From Methylobacterium sp. 10 (lineage in GTDB: Bacteria > Pseudomonadota > Alphaproteobacteria > Rhizobiales > Beijerinckiaceae): a stretch of 64,000 nt of DNA. The stretch lies in contig NZ_KI912577.1 of NCBI RefSeq assembly GCF_000519085.1, positions 3,156,035 through 3,220,034 on the forward strand, given 5' to 3'. Positions 39,933 through 48,733 of this stretch are shown here, piece after piece; position 1 is the first letter of the stretch; each line of letters opens with the position of its first letter. The notes beneath the pieces are model-generated. The model did no database searches, was not told the DNA's origin, and worked only from the letters and a program-made list of their open reading frames with translations. Both the position numbers and the translations under genes were made by a program.

Positions 39933-40067
39933 ATGACTTCAACATGGATGACCCTCGAGGAACTCGCCCTGAACCGCCAAATCACAGTGGCTGAGGCTCT
40001 GCGCATCGTGAACGAGGCCCATTGCCCCAAGGTGTTCCGCGCGACCGCAACGCTCTATCTGGTCTGA
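39933..40067 (+). CDS. Possible 44-residue protein downstream of tRNA-Gly
   Basis: The frame begins MTSTWMTLEELALNRQITV and ends in FRATATLYLV. It has a helical core (LEELALNRQITVAEALRIVNE). CAGCAAGGGATAAATC upstream offers a weak ribosome binding site. Codon use is plausible, though not decisive at this length. No family is recognised. It is too short for most gene finders. Confidence 0.35.
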   Translation: MTSTWMTLEELALNRQITVAEALRIVNEAHCPKVFRATATLYLV

Positions 40068-40165
40068 GGGCCACGAGCGCATATTAGGGTTTCGGTAACG
40101 ATTTTTGCTCTTTATGCCCGTCCCGGCCCCGATCCGCTGAATCCAGACCGAAGGAATACGACGCG

Positions 40166-40420
40166 ATGAAATCATTCCGGATTGCCGCTCTCACGGCATT
40201 CGTAGCCTGCGCAGGCTTCGCTTCAGCGTCTCAGGCTGCGCCGATGTCGCTCGGCAAGGTGGACATCGCTCCGTCGAGCGCAGTGGAGCATGTCCAGTAT
40301 GGCTATGGCTACGGCTACGGTCACAGCGCTCGCTATCTGCGTCGCAAGGCCATTCGTCAGGAAATCCGCCGCGAGCGTCGCTGGGATGCGCGTCGCCGCG
40401 CTTGGCGCTACGGCTACTAA
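40166..40420 (+). CDS. Small secreted basic protein with Gly-Tyr repeats
   Basis: This 84-residue protein has a clear signal peptide (MKSFRIAALTAFVACAGFAS, cut after SQAA). The mature part has a YGYGYGYG run near residue 46, then a strongly basic tail rich in Arg (RRKAIRQEIRRERRWDARRR). A good ribosome binding site (GAAGGAATACGACG) lies upstream and a terminator follows. Similar small Tyr/Gly and Arg proteins are seen in many alphaproteobacteria but have no assigned role. It may bind the envelope or nucleic acids, which is unproven. Confidence 0.75.
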   Translation: MKSFRIAALTAFVACAGFASASQAAPMSLGKVDIAPSSAVEHVQYGYGYGYGHSARYLRRKAIRQEIRRERRWDARRRAWRYGY

Positions 40421-40461
40421 GTATTACGCCATCATCGTCAATTGACGGAACTGAACAAAAG

Positions 40462-40498
40462 ACAGCCCGGCGCCATCACATGGGGCCGGGCTGTTTTC
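40462..40498 (+). terminator. Intrinsic terminator after the Gly-Tyr protein gene
   Basis: ACAGCCCGGC pairs with GCCGGGCTGT across a short loop, followed by TTTTC. It is 42 bases after the stop codon. Confidence 0.85.
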
Positions 40499-40817
40499 AT
40501 ATGTGGGCCTAAGTGGCTTCAGCACTCATACGGGATCAGTCGGGCGTAACGAGCCGTATCCAAGCGATAGCGGATCCGGTTCATCTGACGCGGCTGGGCA
40601 AGGTCATGCCGATATCGGCAGGATCGGCATCGCTACGAGGTGACTTTGACGCATCCTCGTCGCCGGTCAAAAACGGCCAACCGATGGCTTCGGCTGCTCC
40701 TCACAGCATACCGAGTAAGACGAGCGTCTAGGCACCCACCTTCGTTGGCCTTACCCTCGCGAACCCAGGATAAGCCAGTCTTTTATCGCTCAATTAGAGC
40801 CCCGAACAGAGTTCCTA
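40499..40817. other. Region without a supported gene
   Basis: About 320 bases lie between the terminator and the small membrane protein gene. The only open frames are short and lack ribosome binding sites or coding-like composition. I see no tRNA or clear hairpin. Confidence 0.5.
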
Positions 40818-41000
40818 TCACAGGGCTTGTCCACTGTTCTGACGCATGGGATCGCAGATTTTCGCGGACACCTTATCGAGATGCTCGCAGGCATTCTTGA
40901 GATACCAAGCCTTCAGATCCGGCTGGGTTGGTGCGACGAACATCGCCACGAGGACGAAGCCGACGAAGCCGAGGACGACAAGCGTCAGGATATTCCGCAT
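40818..41000 (-). CDS. Small single-span membrane protein
   Basis: From the ATG at 41000 the product is 60 residues: an N-terminal membrane helix (MRNILTLVVLGFVGFVLVAM), then a soluble part containing two cysteines (NACEHLDKVSAKICDPMRQN) that may form a disulfide if periplasmic. TGGAGTGAG 8 bases upstream is a good ribosome binding site. A longer reading to 41087 lacks one. No family is recognised. Confidence 0.65.
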   Translation of the reverse strand: MRNILTLVVLGFVGFVLVAMFVAPTQPDLKAWYLKNACEHLDKVSAKICDPMRQNSGQAL

Positions 41001-41206
41001 CAACTCACTCCAAAAAAAGCGTTCTCTCCCGGCAACAGGGCGTGAGACCGTAGAAGACAACGCAAAACGGCCAGCCAATCGCCTCAACGGACAATTCAGC
41101 TGGCCGGCTCACTTATACCACGGCTTGTAAAAGCCGACATCGGAAAGGTTGTTGAGACCTGACGCTACAACGTTATTGACTGTGCCCCGGTTCCGAATAC
41201 GGGATC

Positions 41207-43021
41207 TTATGCCTCTGCGGTCTCAAAGAGCGGGACGATTCGCATGGCGGGCACCAGCACGATGCCTTTGTCGGTGATCCGAATTTCGGGAATGACCGAT
41301 AGGGGGATCAGGTTGAACCCCATATAGGGGATCGCGCATCCGGCCCGCCCCCAGGCGTTCTTCAGCAAGCGGACCTCCTCGGCGACGAGGCCGACGCGCT
41401 TGTCAGAAAGAAGCCCCGCCACAGGCAGCGGAACCATGGCCGTGGCCTGCCCATCCTCGACGACACAGACGCCACCCTGAATCGCCGATAGGGCATCGAG
41501 GGCGACGCGCATGTCCTCTTCGTTCAGCCCCGCGACGATCACGTTGTGCGAATCGTGGCCCACACTGCTCGCGACGGCGCCATGTTTCAGCCCAAAGGCG
41601 CGCAGCAATCCGTGCGCGACGTTGCCTGCTCCGCCATGGCGCTCAATGACGGTGACGAAGCACAAGTCGTTGTCCCGCAATGTCGTCGCCCAATCCGGGC
41701 CAGGCGTCAGGTCGTACCGCTCATGGGTTAGCTCGATGCCGGGAAGCGTGGTACGGATAGCGTTTACGACACAGCGACCTTCAGGGAGCGCTGGGACGAG
41801 GGCTGGCAGGGGCTGCGGCAAATGCATCGTCGCATAGGCCGGTGCAGGGTATCGGTAGGCGCGCACGAGCGCCGCATCGAGGAGGGGCGTGATCCTGCGG
41901 TTCTCGACCACGCAGCGACCGCCGAACCAAGTGGTCTGCGGAAGGAAATCGTCGTCGAGGAGCACGAGATCGGCCCGGCGTCCCCCACCGAAACCGCCGA
42001 TCTCGCCGTCGAGGCCATAGCGGGTGGCCGGATGAAGCGAGCCCATCGACCACGCCTGTTCAGACGGGATCCCCATGCGAATGGCCTCTCGCACTACCCA
42101 GTCGAGCCCGTAGGCGAGGAGATCCTGTGCATCCCGGTCGTCGGTACACACGCAGACCCGCTTGGCGGCGGCCCCGAGTTCGATGATCGTGCCGATGGCC
42201 TTAGGCAGGCTGTGCCAGGGCGTGGTCGGCGGGCCGCCACGCAGGTAGATCCACAGGCCAGCCTCCAGGAGATCGTCGGCGATGTCCCGGTCGATGGCCT
42301 CGTGGGTGTCGGTGACGCCGCTCGCCGCATAGGCACTGACGAAGCCGCGTCCGTAAATGTGACCTGAGACTGGCCGCCCACGCTGCAGTGCCGCCGCGAT
42401 GATGGCATGAGCCCGCTCGTCGCCCTCGGCCACGGCGACAAAATCCATTTTCTCGCCGAGACCGATCGCTTCCGGCCAGGCGTCGAACAGAGCGCCGATC
42501 TTTTCCGCCGTGAGATCGCCGCCAGCGGTCTCCAGCTCCGGTGAGGTCGCCGGGACCGTGCTTGGGACCGTAAGGTAGATGTTGAGCGGCGCCGCGCGGG
42601 CATCCTCCAGCATCCAGGCGATCCCGTCCGCGTCGAGGACGTTGCCGATCTCGTGGCTGTCGCAGACGATCGTCGTTGTGCCGTTGAGGAGCGCCGCCTC
42701 GGCATAGGCACAGGCCGTCACCATACTGCTCTCGATGTGCAGATGCGGATCGACCAAACCGGGAGCCAAAATCCCGCCCTTGGCGTCATAGCGTGACGCG
42801 ACGCCCCTGTAGGTTCCTGCCGGCTTCACGGCGGCGATACGCCCACCGGTGATCCAGACCTCGCTATCGGGCCGCATCCGCTCGGAATAGGTGGACAGGA
42901 CGCGAGCGCCGGTGATGACCAGATCCGGCTCTGCCCGTCCGCCTGCGACACTGGCGAGCTGGCGGGTCATCCGGCTCAAGGGGGCGACGGAGAAGCGTGT
43001 CAGCGGTGTCGGATCGGTCAT
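41207..43021 (-). CDS. ade: Adenine deaminase
   Basis: The 604-residue protein belongs to the amidohydrolase superfamily and matches bacterial adenine deaminase (Ade/YerA). The metal-binding DPHLHIESS (91-99) and [12 protein letters not shown] (about 116-127) are typical, and SGHIYGRGF and [12 protein letters not shown] further along hold conserved His residues. It converts adenine to hypoxanthine in purine salvage. The ATG at 43021 is preferred over an upstream start that adds 23 residues. No purine transporter gene is next to it. Confidence 0.93.
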   Translation of the reverse strand: MTDPTPLTRFSVAPLSRMTRQLASVAGGRAEPDLVITGARVLSTYSERMRPDSEVWITGGRIAAVKPAGTYRGVASRYDAKGGILAPGLVDPHLHIESSMVTACAYAEAALLNGTTTIVCDSHEIGNVLDADGIAWMLEDARAAPLNIYLTVPSTVPATSPELETAGGDLTAEKIGALFDAWPEAIGLGEKMDFVAVAEGDERAHAIIAAALQRGRPVSGHIYGRGFVSAYAASGVTDTHEAIDRDIADDLLEAGLWIYLRGGPPTTPWHSLPKAIGTIIELGAAAKRVCVCTDDRDAQDLLAYGLDWVVREAIRMGIPSEQAWSMGSLHPATRYGLDGEIGGFGGGRRADLVLLDDDFLPQTTWFGGRCVVENRRITPLLDAALVRAYRYPAPAYATMHLPQPLPALVPALPEGRCVVNAIRTTLPGIELTHERYDLTPGPDWATTLRDNDLCFVTVIERHGGAGNVAHGLLRAFGLKHGAVASSVGHDSHNVIVAGLNEEDMRVALDALSAIQGGVCVVEDGQATAMVPLPVAGLLSDKRVGLVAEEVRLLKNAWGRAGCAIPYMGFNLIPLSVIPEIRITDKGIVLVPAMRIVPLFETAEA

Positions 43022-43336
43022 CGTACAATCGGCTCCTCGCCTCGCCCGGCCTCCTGCCCGACAGGACGGGTCCCAGTGGACGGTCCGCACGCATCATGCC
43101 ACAGGTCGGTCCATGCGGCGGGCTGCTTTGCGCCGCACCATGCCGGAGGGGATACGGGTTGCCTTCACGACGGGACGGGACCATGTAGCGCCTGAGCCCG
43201 GTCGCGACCCTTCCGATCGATCGGCGACGGCGAAGAAGGCAGGGTGTCGGCGGGACCACGGGGTCGATGGCCAGACATCTGCCTTGAGAGCCGTCGACTG
43301 GGCACCCTCCCGGTTTTTATCGTCCGAGCATCCGTC
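43022..43336. other. Divergent intergenic region upstream of ade
   Basis: These 315 bases separate ade from a small plus-strand gene and should contain both promoters. No gene or strong structure is evident. Confidence 0.5.
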
Positions 43337-43594
43337 ATGGCCAAGCGCACCAAGTCGAAACCGCAGGAGCGTGGCTCCGTCCTGTTCGATGTCCTCTACG
43401 AGGACGAGTCCCGCGCCTCGAACCGGCGGGTCCCCATGGAGATCCTCGGAGGCCTCGACGGCGACGAGCCCGCCCGGCACCTCATCGAGGAGCAGGACCG
43501 CGCCATCGCCGAGAAGTCCGGCCGCCCCTCCCGTGCCATCCGCAGCCTGAGCCGCTCGCCGATCCGGGCGCCGAGTGCGCTCTCCGGCGACTGA
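43337..43594 (+). CDS. Conserved small hypothetical protein
   Basis: The 85-residue protein begins MAKRTKSKPQERGSVLFDVL and has a patterned middle (EDESRASNRRVPMEILGG) with an Arg/Ser-rich C-terminus. The N-terminus is basic and could bind nucleic acid, but this is only an impression. It is not a known family to me. A longer ORF from 43244 exists, but the ATG at 43337 fits better. It converges on the PhnA-like gene with two bases between the stops. Confidence 0.6.
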   Translation: MAKRTKSKPQERGSVLFDVLYEDESRASNRRVPMEILGGLDGDEPARHLIEEQDRAIAEKSGRPSRAIRSLSRSPIRAPSALSGD

Positions 43595-43596
43595 TC

Positions 43597-43812
43597 TCAG
43601 GCCTTCTTGAGGAACTGGGTCTTGAGGACGAGACCCTTCACCTTATCGGCGTTGCACTCGATCTCGTCTGGATCGTCCGTGATGCGGATGTTCTTGATCA
43701 ATGTCCCCCGCTTCAACGTGGTCGAGGTTCCTTTCACCTTGAGGTCCTTGACCAGGGTCACGGAATCTCCGTCCGCCAGCTTCGTGCCATTGGCGTCCTT
43801 GGTGTCGGCCAT
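43597..43812 (-). CDS. PhnA/YjdM-like domain protein
   Basis: The 71-residue protein matches the C-terminal domain of PhnA (YjdM). The sequence KDANGTKLADGDSVTLVKDL and LIKNIRITDDPDEIEC are characteristic. The N-terminal zinc-ribbon domain found in full-length YjdM is absent, so it is the short form. Despite its name it is not tied to phosphonate use here; no phn gene is nearby. The function is unknown. Confidence 0.85.
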   Translation of the reverse strand: MADTKDANGTKLADGDSVTLVKDLKVKGTSTTLKRGTLIKNIRITDDPDEIECNADKVKGLVLKTQFLKKA

Positions 43813-43815
43813 GGC

Positions 43816-44031
43816 TCAGGCGTCCGCATTGGAGATTGGCGGCATGTAGGGCTGTCCGGCATTGGTCAGCGCCCGGTCGACGGCCTCGATCGCAAGCAGG
43901 ATGCGCATGAAATCCTCCGCCGCGGAGGCGGCGGCGAGTTCGCTCGAACCGATCCGCTTGGCGAGGGCGCTGCGCTGTCGCGAGAGGCTGGCGCGGGCGC
44001 GGTTGAGGTCTGCAATCTCGTCGGGTGTCAT
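43816..44031 (-). CDS. Small hypothetical protein
   Basis: This 71-residue protein starts MTPDEIADLNRARASLSRQ and is largely helical by composition. It is located three bases upstream of the PhnA-like gene on the same strand and is likely co-transcribed with it. No membrane segment, signal or cysteine motif is seen, and no family was recognised. Confidence 0.55.
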   Translation of the reverse strand: MTPDEIADLNRARASLSRQRSALAKRIGSSELAAASAAEDFMRILLAIEAVDRALTNAGQPYMPPISNADA

Positions 44032-44147
44032 GGCGGGGTCTTTCTGCCGATCGACCGTCCAGGCGGTCTCGGGTGGGGAGCGATGCAGTCTTTATCTGCG
44101 GGATGCAATGGCGCGTCCCCCGGAGAACGCCTTGCCTGCGTGGAGGG

Positions 44148-44903
44148 TCACAATTCCGCCGACCGCCCCGACAATTCGGCCCGCAGGAGCCGGGCGGCAT
44201 CGGTGAGGGCCTTATCCCTGCGCAGGCGCGGGCGGGGAACGTCGATCGTCATGTCGGCGGCGACCCGTCCGGGACTGCCCGCGAGCACCACCACACGGTC
44301 GGCGAGGGTCACCGCCTCGTCGATGTCATGGGTGACGAACAGGATGGTCTTGCCCGTCGCGGCCTGGATGCGCTGCAGCTCGTCCTGCAGGCCCTCGCGG
44401 GTGAAGCTGTCCAGCGCCGAGAACGGCTCGTCCATGAGGAGCACGTCCGGGTCGACGGCCAGCGCGCGCGCGATGGCGACGCGCTGGCGTTGGCCGCCCG
44501 AGAGCTGGTGCGGCCAGCGCTGGCCGAGGTCGCCGAGACCCACGAGAGCGAGCATCTCCTGCGCCTTGGCAAGGCGCAGAGCCTGCGACAGGCCGCTGCC
44601 CTCGAGACCGAAGGCGACGTTGGTGATCACCCGGCGCCAGGGGAGCAGGCGGGCGTCCTGGAACACCAGCGCCATGGGCGTGCGGCAGCCCTCGCGCGTG
44701 GCGAGGCGCACCGTCCCGCCGCTGGGCTCGGCCAGCCCGATCAGAACCCGCAGGACCGTGGATTTGCCGACGCCGGATTCACCGACGATGACCACGAACT
44801 CACCACGCGCGATGGCGAGATCGAGGTCCGACAGGATCACGTTGCGGATGCCGTCGCGCTCGTAGGCGAGGCTCAGGCCGCGGATGTCGATGATCGGGTC
44901 CAT
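44148..44903 (-). CDS. Sulfonate/nitrate/taurine-type ABC importer ATPase
   Basis: The 251-residue ATPase has Walker A GESGVGKST (41-49), the signature LSGGQRQR (134-141) and Walker B LLMDEPFSALD (155-165). The family is SsuB/TauB/NrtD. The ATG at 44903 overlaps the permease stop (TGATG), a sign of translational coupling. It supplies ATP to the adjacent permease and works with the periplasmic protein encoded by the third gene. The substrate is not established, and no desulfonating or nitrate-reducing gene is next to it. Confidence 0.9.
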   Translation of the reverse strand: MDPIIDIRGLSLAYERDGIRNVILSDLDLAIARGEFVVIVGESGVGKSTVLRVLIGLAEPSGGTVRLATREGCRTPMALVFQDARLLPWRRVITNVAFGLEGSGLSQALRLAKAQEMLALVGLGDLGQRWPHQLSGGQRQRVAIARALAVDPDVLLMDEPFSALDSFTREGLQDELQRIQAATGKTILFVTHDIDEAVTLADRVVVLAGSPGRVAADMTIDVPRPRLRRDKALTDAARLLRAELSGRSAEL

Positions 44904-45655
44904 CAGGCGCGCCACCGCAGGAGCCAGCCCTGGAGGGCGACGAAGCCGGTATCGAACAGGCCGTAGAGCCCGGCCATGGTGAGCATGTAGACCACCACGA
45001 TGTCGGTGGAGAGGAGGCTGGAGGCCTGCATCATACGGGCACCGACGCCGGGCACGCCGAAGATTTCGGCGGCGACCACCGCCATCCAGGCCTGGCCGAG
45101 CGCCGTGCGCAGGCCGACGAGGATGCCCGGTGTCGCGGCGGGCAGCAGGATCTTGGTGAGGCGCGACCAGGCCGAGCGGAAGCCGAAGGCCTGGGCCACC
45201 TCGATGAGGTCGCGGTCAACCCCACGCACCGCCCCCTGCGTCGCGAAGAACACGATCCAGAACACGCCGATGGCGATGATGAACACGGCGGCCGAGGGCT
45301 GGACGCCGAACCAGATGATGGCGAAGGGCACCCAGGCGAGGCCGGGGATGGGGCGCAGCAGGCGCACGATCCAGGCGGTGAGCGCCTCGAAGCCGCGGAA
45401 CATCCCCACGACGATGCCCAGCGCGATCCCCGCCCCGGCGCCGACCACGAGGCCGACGAGGTAGTGGCTGAGGCTCGACCACACCGCCTCGCCCCACACC
45501 CCGAGACGGATCTCGTTTAGGAAGGCGGCGGGGATCGTGCTCGGCGGCGGCAGGAAGGCCGGGTTGATCAGCCCGAGCCGGGGCATCGCCTCCCAGAACA
45601 GGAGGAAGGCGGCGAGCCCGAAAGCGGCGAGGGCGGGGGCGCGAAGGGACTTCAT
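44903..45655 (-). CDS. ABC importer permease (SsuC/TauC type)
   Basis: The 250-residue membrane protein has about six helices and the EAA loop near VDRDLIEVAQAFGFRSAW, the site of ATPase docking. SsuC, TauC and NrtB share this form. The ATG at 45655 is used; a longer frame adds 17 residues. It begins 4 bases after the solute-binding protein stop and overlaps the ATPase gene. Together these three genes form one import system. Confidence 0.9.
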   Translation of the reverse strand: MKSLRAPALAAFGLAAFLLFWEAMPRLGLINPAFLPPPSTIPAAFLNEIRLGVWGEAVWSSLSHYLVGLVVGAGAGIALGIVVGMFRGFEALTAWIVRLLRPIPGLAWVPFAIIWFGVQPSAAVFIIAIGVFWIVFFATQGAVRGVDRDLIEVAQAFGFRSAWSRLTKILLPAATPGILVGLRTALGQAWMAVVAAEIFGVPGVGARMMQASSLLSTDIVVVYMLTMAGLYGLFDTGFVALQGWLLRWRA

Positions 45656-45659
45656 CCGA

Positions 45660-46688
45660 TCAGGGCGCGATGGCCTTCTCGTAGTAGCGGGAGTCGAACA
45701 GCCCATCGAGGGGCACGTCCTTCTCCAGGGCGCCGATGGAGACCTGATAGGCCTGCATCGCCTTGGTGGCGACGATGATGGCGCGCGGATCGACGGTGAA
45801 CTTCGCCGCCGGGGAGGTGAGGGCCTTCTGGATGGTGGCGATGTCGACGATGCCCTTGCCGAGGGCGGCGAGCACGTGCGGCGCTGCCTTGGCCGAGTCG
45901 GATTTCAGCAGGGTGTCGGCGCGGATGAGGGAGCGCACCAGGGATTCCACGGCGCCGGGATTCCGGTCGGCATAGGCGCCGTAGACGCCCACCACCGTGC
46001 CCGGCTGGTCGGGGAACATCTCGGCCCCGTTGGCGATCAGCGTGATCGCGGGGTTGCGGCCCTGGACGATGGTGAGGGCCGGTTCGCGGATCGAGGCGCC
46101 GTCCACGGCGCCGGCGAGGATCGCCTGCTGCGTGGCGTCGATGCCCATGGAGACCACCTCGGCATTGGCCTTGTCGGCCTTGGCCACCTGCCACAGCCAA
46201 TGTTGCAGGGTGGTGTTGGGCACCGAGCCGAGGGGCTGGGTGGCGAGCCGCGCGGGGCGGCCTTCCTTGGCCTTGAACTGCGCGAAGGCCTCGGCCTTGC
46301 TCGCGCCGCCGGCGAAGAAGGGGGCGAGCTTCGGCCCGGCCACGAACACCATCTCCTCCACCGCCGTGGAGGCGACCACGCGGACGTCGATGTTCTTGGT
46401 CCGCGCCACGGCCAGCGGCGCGACCCCGGCGACGTAGACGTCGATGGTGCCCGACGCCAGCGCCTGGATCATGTTCGGGCCGGATTCGAAGGTGGTGAAG
46501 GTGGGGCTGAGGCCCGCCTCCTTGAGCCAGCCCTCGCCGTTGGCCACGAAGATGGGCGCGGCGCCGATGACCGGGATGACGCCGATCCGCATCGGGATCG
46601 GCGCGGTCTGCGCCTGGGAGGGAGCGGCGAGGACGAGCCCGACGAAGGCCGTCAGGAGCGTCGCGAGGACGGGGAGGGGAGAACGCAT
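45660..46688 (-). CDS. ABC importer periplasmic binding protein (SsuA/NMT1 type)
   Basis: The 342-residue protein has a signal peptide (MRSPLPVLATLLTAFVGLVL, ending SQA-Q) and the NMT1/SsuA fold. The opening MRIGVIPVIGAAPIFVANGE and the GTIDVYVAGVAPLAVART segment are typical of sulfonate, taurine and nitrate binding proteins. It leads the operon followed by the permease and ATPase. The ligand is uncertain because the family is broad. Confidence 0.88.
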   Translation of the reverse strand: MRSPLPVLATLLTAFVGLVLAAPSQAQTAPIPMRIGVIPVIGAAPIFVANGEGWLKEAGLSPTFTTFESGPNMIQALASGTIDVYVAGVAPLAVARTKNIDVRVVASTAVEEMVFVAGPKLAPFFAGGASKAEAFAQFKAKEGRPARLATQPLGSVPNTTLQHWLWQVAKADKANAEVVSMGIDATQQAILAGAVDGASIREPALTIVQGRNPAITLIANGAEMFPDQPGTVVGVYGAYADRNPGAVESLVRSLIRADTLLKSDSAKAAPHVLAALGKGIVDIATIQKALTSPAAKFTVDPRAIIVATKAMQAYQVSIGALEKDVPLDGLFDSRYYEKAIAP

Positions 46689-46950
46689 CGGGAGATCCGG
46701 ATTCCAGAGCGAAGGGTGGCCCGCCGAGGAGCCTTGAGCCCGGCCATGCCACAGGCGGCGCATTCTTCAAACACCCGTGAGCGAAAGAACGGCCCCTGCG
46801 CCTCGATCGGGGAGGGCGTTCCACGCTCACGCTTCGCCGCGCGGTCTTTATTCCCCGGTGCCGGACCGGAACGGGCTCGGCCCGATTCCGTTGAGAGCAG
46901 GAGACCGGCTACACGTCGTCGCGGCCGGCCAACGACAAGGACACAACGCC

Positions 46951-47352
46951 ATGAGCTTTCTCGGCAGCATCGTCAGCAAGATCCTGCACCCGTTCGGTGG
47001 CGGAAGCACCAGCGCGGAGGCCGCCCCCGCCGACGCACCGGCCGGCACGGCCACGACCGACACGACCGGCGCCGCAGCGGCGAAGCCCGGCGAGCCGGTG
47101 GACGTGGAAGCCGTGCTGAACGGCATGGCCTCCAAGAACTCGCAGACCCTCAGCTGGCGGACCTCCATCGTCGACCTGATGAAGCTCCTCGACATCGATT
47201 CGAGCCTCAGCGCCCGCAAGTCGCTCGCCGACGAGCTGCACTACACCGGCGACAAGGAAGACTCGGCCACGATGAACGTCTGGTTGCACAAGCAGGTCAT
47301 CAAGAAGCTCGAGGAGAACGGCGGCAAGGTGCCGGCCGACCTGAAGGATTGA
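46951..47352 (+). CDS. DUF3597 domain protein
   Basis: The 133-residue protein begins MSFLGSIVSKILHPFGGG and has an Ala/Thr-rich linker (20-45). The C-terminal half carries the DUF3597 core (SWRTSIVDLMKLLDIDSSLS and ARKSLADELHYTGD, then NVWLHKQVIKKLEENGG). No signal peptide is present. The family is widespread in proteobacteria but has no known function; some relatives have a LysM-like context. The ATG at 46951 is used, since the upstream in-frame region is not coding-like. It stands alone. Confidence 0.82.
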   Translation: MSFLGSIVSKILHPFGGGSTSAEAAPADAPAGTATTDTTGAAAAKPGEPVDVEAVLNGMASKNSQTLSWRTSIVDLMKLLDIDSSLSARKSLADELHYTGDKEDSATMNVWLHKQVIKKLEENGGKVPADLKD

Positions 47353-47356
47353 GCAG

Positions 47357-47494
47357 CCCCTCCCTCCCCCCTGTGGGGAGGGATCGAGGGTGGGGGTGGC
47401 TCCGCCAGCCTACGCGGGGAGACGATCTCCCAAGCCGGCGGCGGGTCGCCCAACCACCCCCACCTCCAACTCCTCCCCACAAGGGGGAGGAGGG
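47357..47494. repeat. Intergenic inverted-repeat element (family A), copy 2
   Basis: The left part CCCCTCCCTCCCCCCTGTGG and the right part CCTCCCCACAAGGGGGAGGA are complementary, and GAGGGTGGGGGTGG pairs with CCACCCCCACCTC inside. It is the same type as the unit between gcvH and gcvP. Confidence 0.8.
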
Positions 47495-47628
47495 CGCCGC
47501 ACACACCTTCACCCCCGCGCGCGACAGCGCCGGGGGCATGGCCCAAAAGAAGCCCCAAAAGGGGGACGCGGGACGCCGCGGAACCCATTGAGCGCTATAA
47601 GTATTTGCCGGTCCCCCGGCGTCCCGTC

Positions 47629-47660
47629 AGGCTCCGGCGTTCCCGCCGGGGCCTGTTTTG
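47629..47660 (+). terminator. Terminator-like hairpin in the intergenic region
   Basis: AGGCTCCGGCG pairs with CGCCGGGGCCT, and GTTTTG follows. It is 277 bases after the DUF3597 stop, so what it would terminate is unclear. An unannotated transcript starting at the TATAAG near 47595 is one possibility. Confidence 0.45.
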
Positions 47661-48283
47661 TCGTCGCGGTGTCTCCAGCGGTCCTCGCGTTGCGTCGCGC
47701 CTGAGGTGGTCGTGTCGCATCCCAGCCCGGCTGTTCGAACGGACTTTGCCCCGCACGCCCTCTCGTATTGGAGGGGCCGCAAACCTCATCATGGCAGCCC
47801 AGAACAGGGTCAGTGCCGGGGCATTTAACTCCCGACCTACCGCGCCCCCATCCGAGCCCCCAGACTATCGAGCCGCCGCCCGGGGCGATGGCGACCGACA
47901 CCACCGACGCAGGCACCGCCCCGCCGCCCCTTTCGGCCCACCCGGTCGGTCACCGGACAGGCCCCCTTCGCTGGGCGGCAGGTGTGGGGATATAGGCATG
48001 TAATAGGAATTTTGTCAAGAAATCTCGAATCAAGTCGTGAAAGCTCGAACGACGAGGAGCGCAGCCTTAAGACCCTCCGTGGCTTCGCCCTTTACAAGGT
48101 GATCTGCAAATCTTGATCTGCCGATCACAACTTCTTCAAGTCGAACCTCATTCTTGAAACCCCAAATTAAAAATCTAAACTAATATTTAGAAGATTACGC
48201 GTTAAATATCTAGCATATTGACATTGAATAACACAATTCTATAAACTCGAAGTCTCGTGTGCCTTCGGCTGTGGAAGACATGA

Positions 48284-48616
48284 ATGACGATCGGGTTTCG
48301 ACTTTGCATATTAGCAGCAGGATCAACAATCCTAATGACTTGTTATAGCAGCGCAGAGACAAAGCGATGGTTTGATCCACGGCTTCCATTATCCTGCCAG
48401 GAAGACCCAGTTTATACGCCGCGATTGCGAGCTCTTGCTGCCTGTAGTGCGGCAAAGCCGGGACTAGAATGGCATATACTGTGTCGTCCGTTCTATTCCA
48501 TTCATGGTGGAATATTGCAAGACTACGACTGGCAGAACCCACGCACCCCGCGCGACTATGAGTTGCGAGGGACGTGGAATGACCGGATGTCTACATGCCC
48601 AATTATAGAGCTTTGA
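48284..48616 (+). CDS. Small secreted cysteine-containing protein in an AT-rich island
   Basis: The 110-residue protein has a hydrophobic N-terminal signal (MTIGFRLCILAAGSTILMTC) and a mature region with several Cys residues (CQEDPVY, LAACSAAK, ILCRPF, STCPII). The surrounding sequence is much richer in A and T than the rest of the window, which suggests acquisition by transfer. The composition does not fit the genome's usual codon bias, so conventional gene finders might score it low. No family is recognised. An opposite-strand frame of equal length is a less likely alternative. Confidence 0.5.
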   Translation: MTIGFRLCILAAGSTILMTCYSSAETKRWFDPRLPLSCQEDPVYTPRLRALAACSAAKPGLEWHILCRPFYSIHGGILQDYDWQNPRTPRDYELRGTWNDRMSTCPIIEL

Positions 48617-48733
48617 GATACTGTCTTGGCAGTTAAAATCTAGTGATTTTTCATTTTTTACAGCTTTCAAACTGTAACAGCAAAGCAATAGACGGACTCG
48701 TCTTAGAGGGACAGCAACGACACAACTCAGACA

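Larger units (their letters stand above)
47353..48283. other. Long intergenic region with repeat, terminator-like hairpin and AT-rich part
   Basis: No gene is supported in these 930 bases. They hold a family A inverted repeat (47357-47494) and a strong hairpin with a T-run (47629-47660). From about 48000 the base composition turns AT-rich. The composition shift continues into the following gene, suggesting that the edge of an acquired segment lies near 48000. Confidence 0.6.

Noticed and set aside
39653..40067. Phage or island integration at tRNA-Gly
   Set aside because: No integrase and no direct repeat of the tRNA 3' end was seen downstream.
40513..40731. Small open frame after the Gly-Tyr protein gene
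   Set aside because: It lacks a ribosome binding site and recognisable composition.
45537..47591. Long plus-strand open frame across the ABC binding protein gene
   Set aside because: It is antisense to a gene with a signal peptide and family motifs. Its end also overlaps DUF3597 in another frame.
48210..48542. Minus-strand 110-codon frame in the AT-rich island
   Set aside because: It has the same length as the plus-strand frame, but no signal peptide or ribosome binding site. The plus-strand reading is preferred, though not proven.
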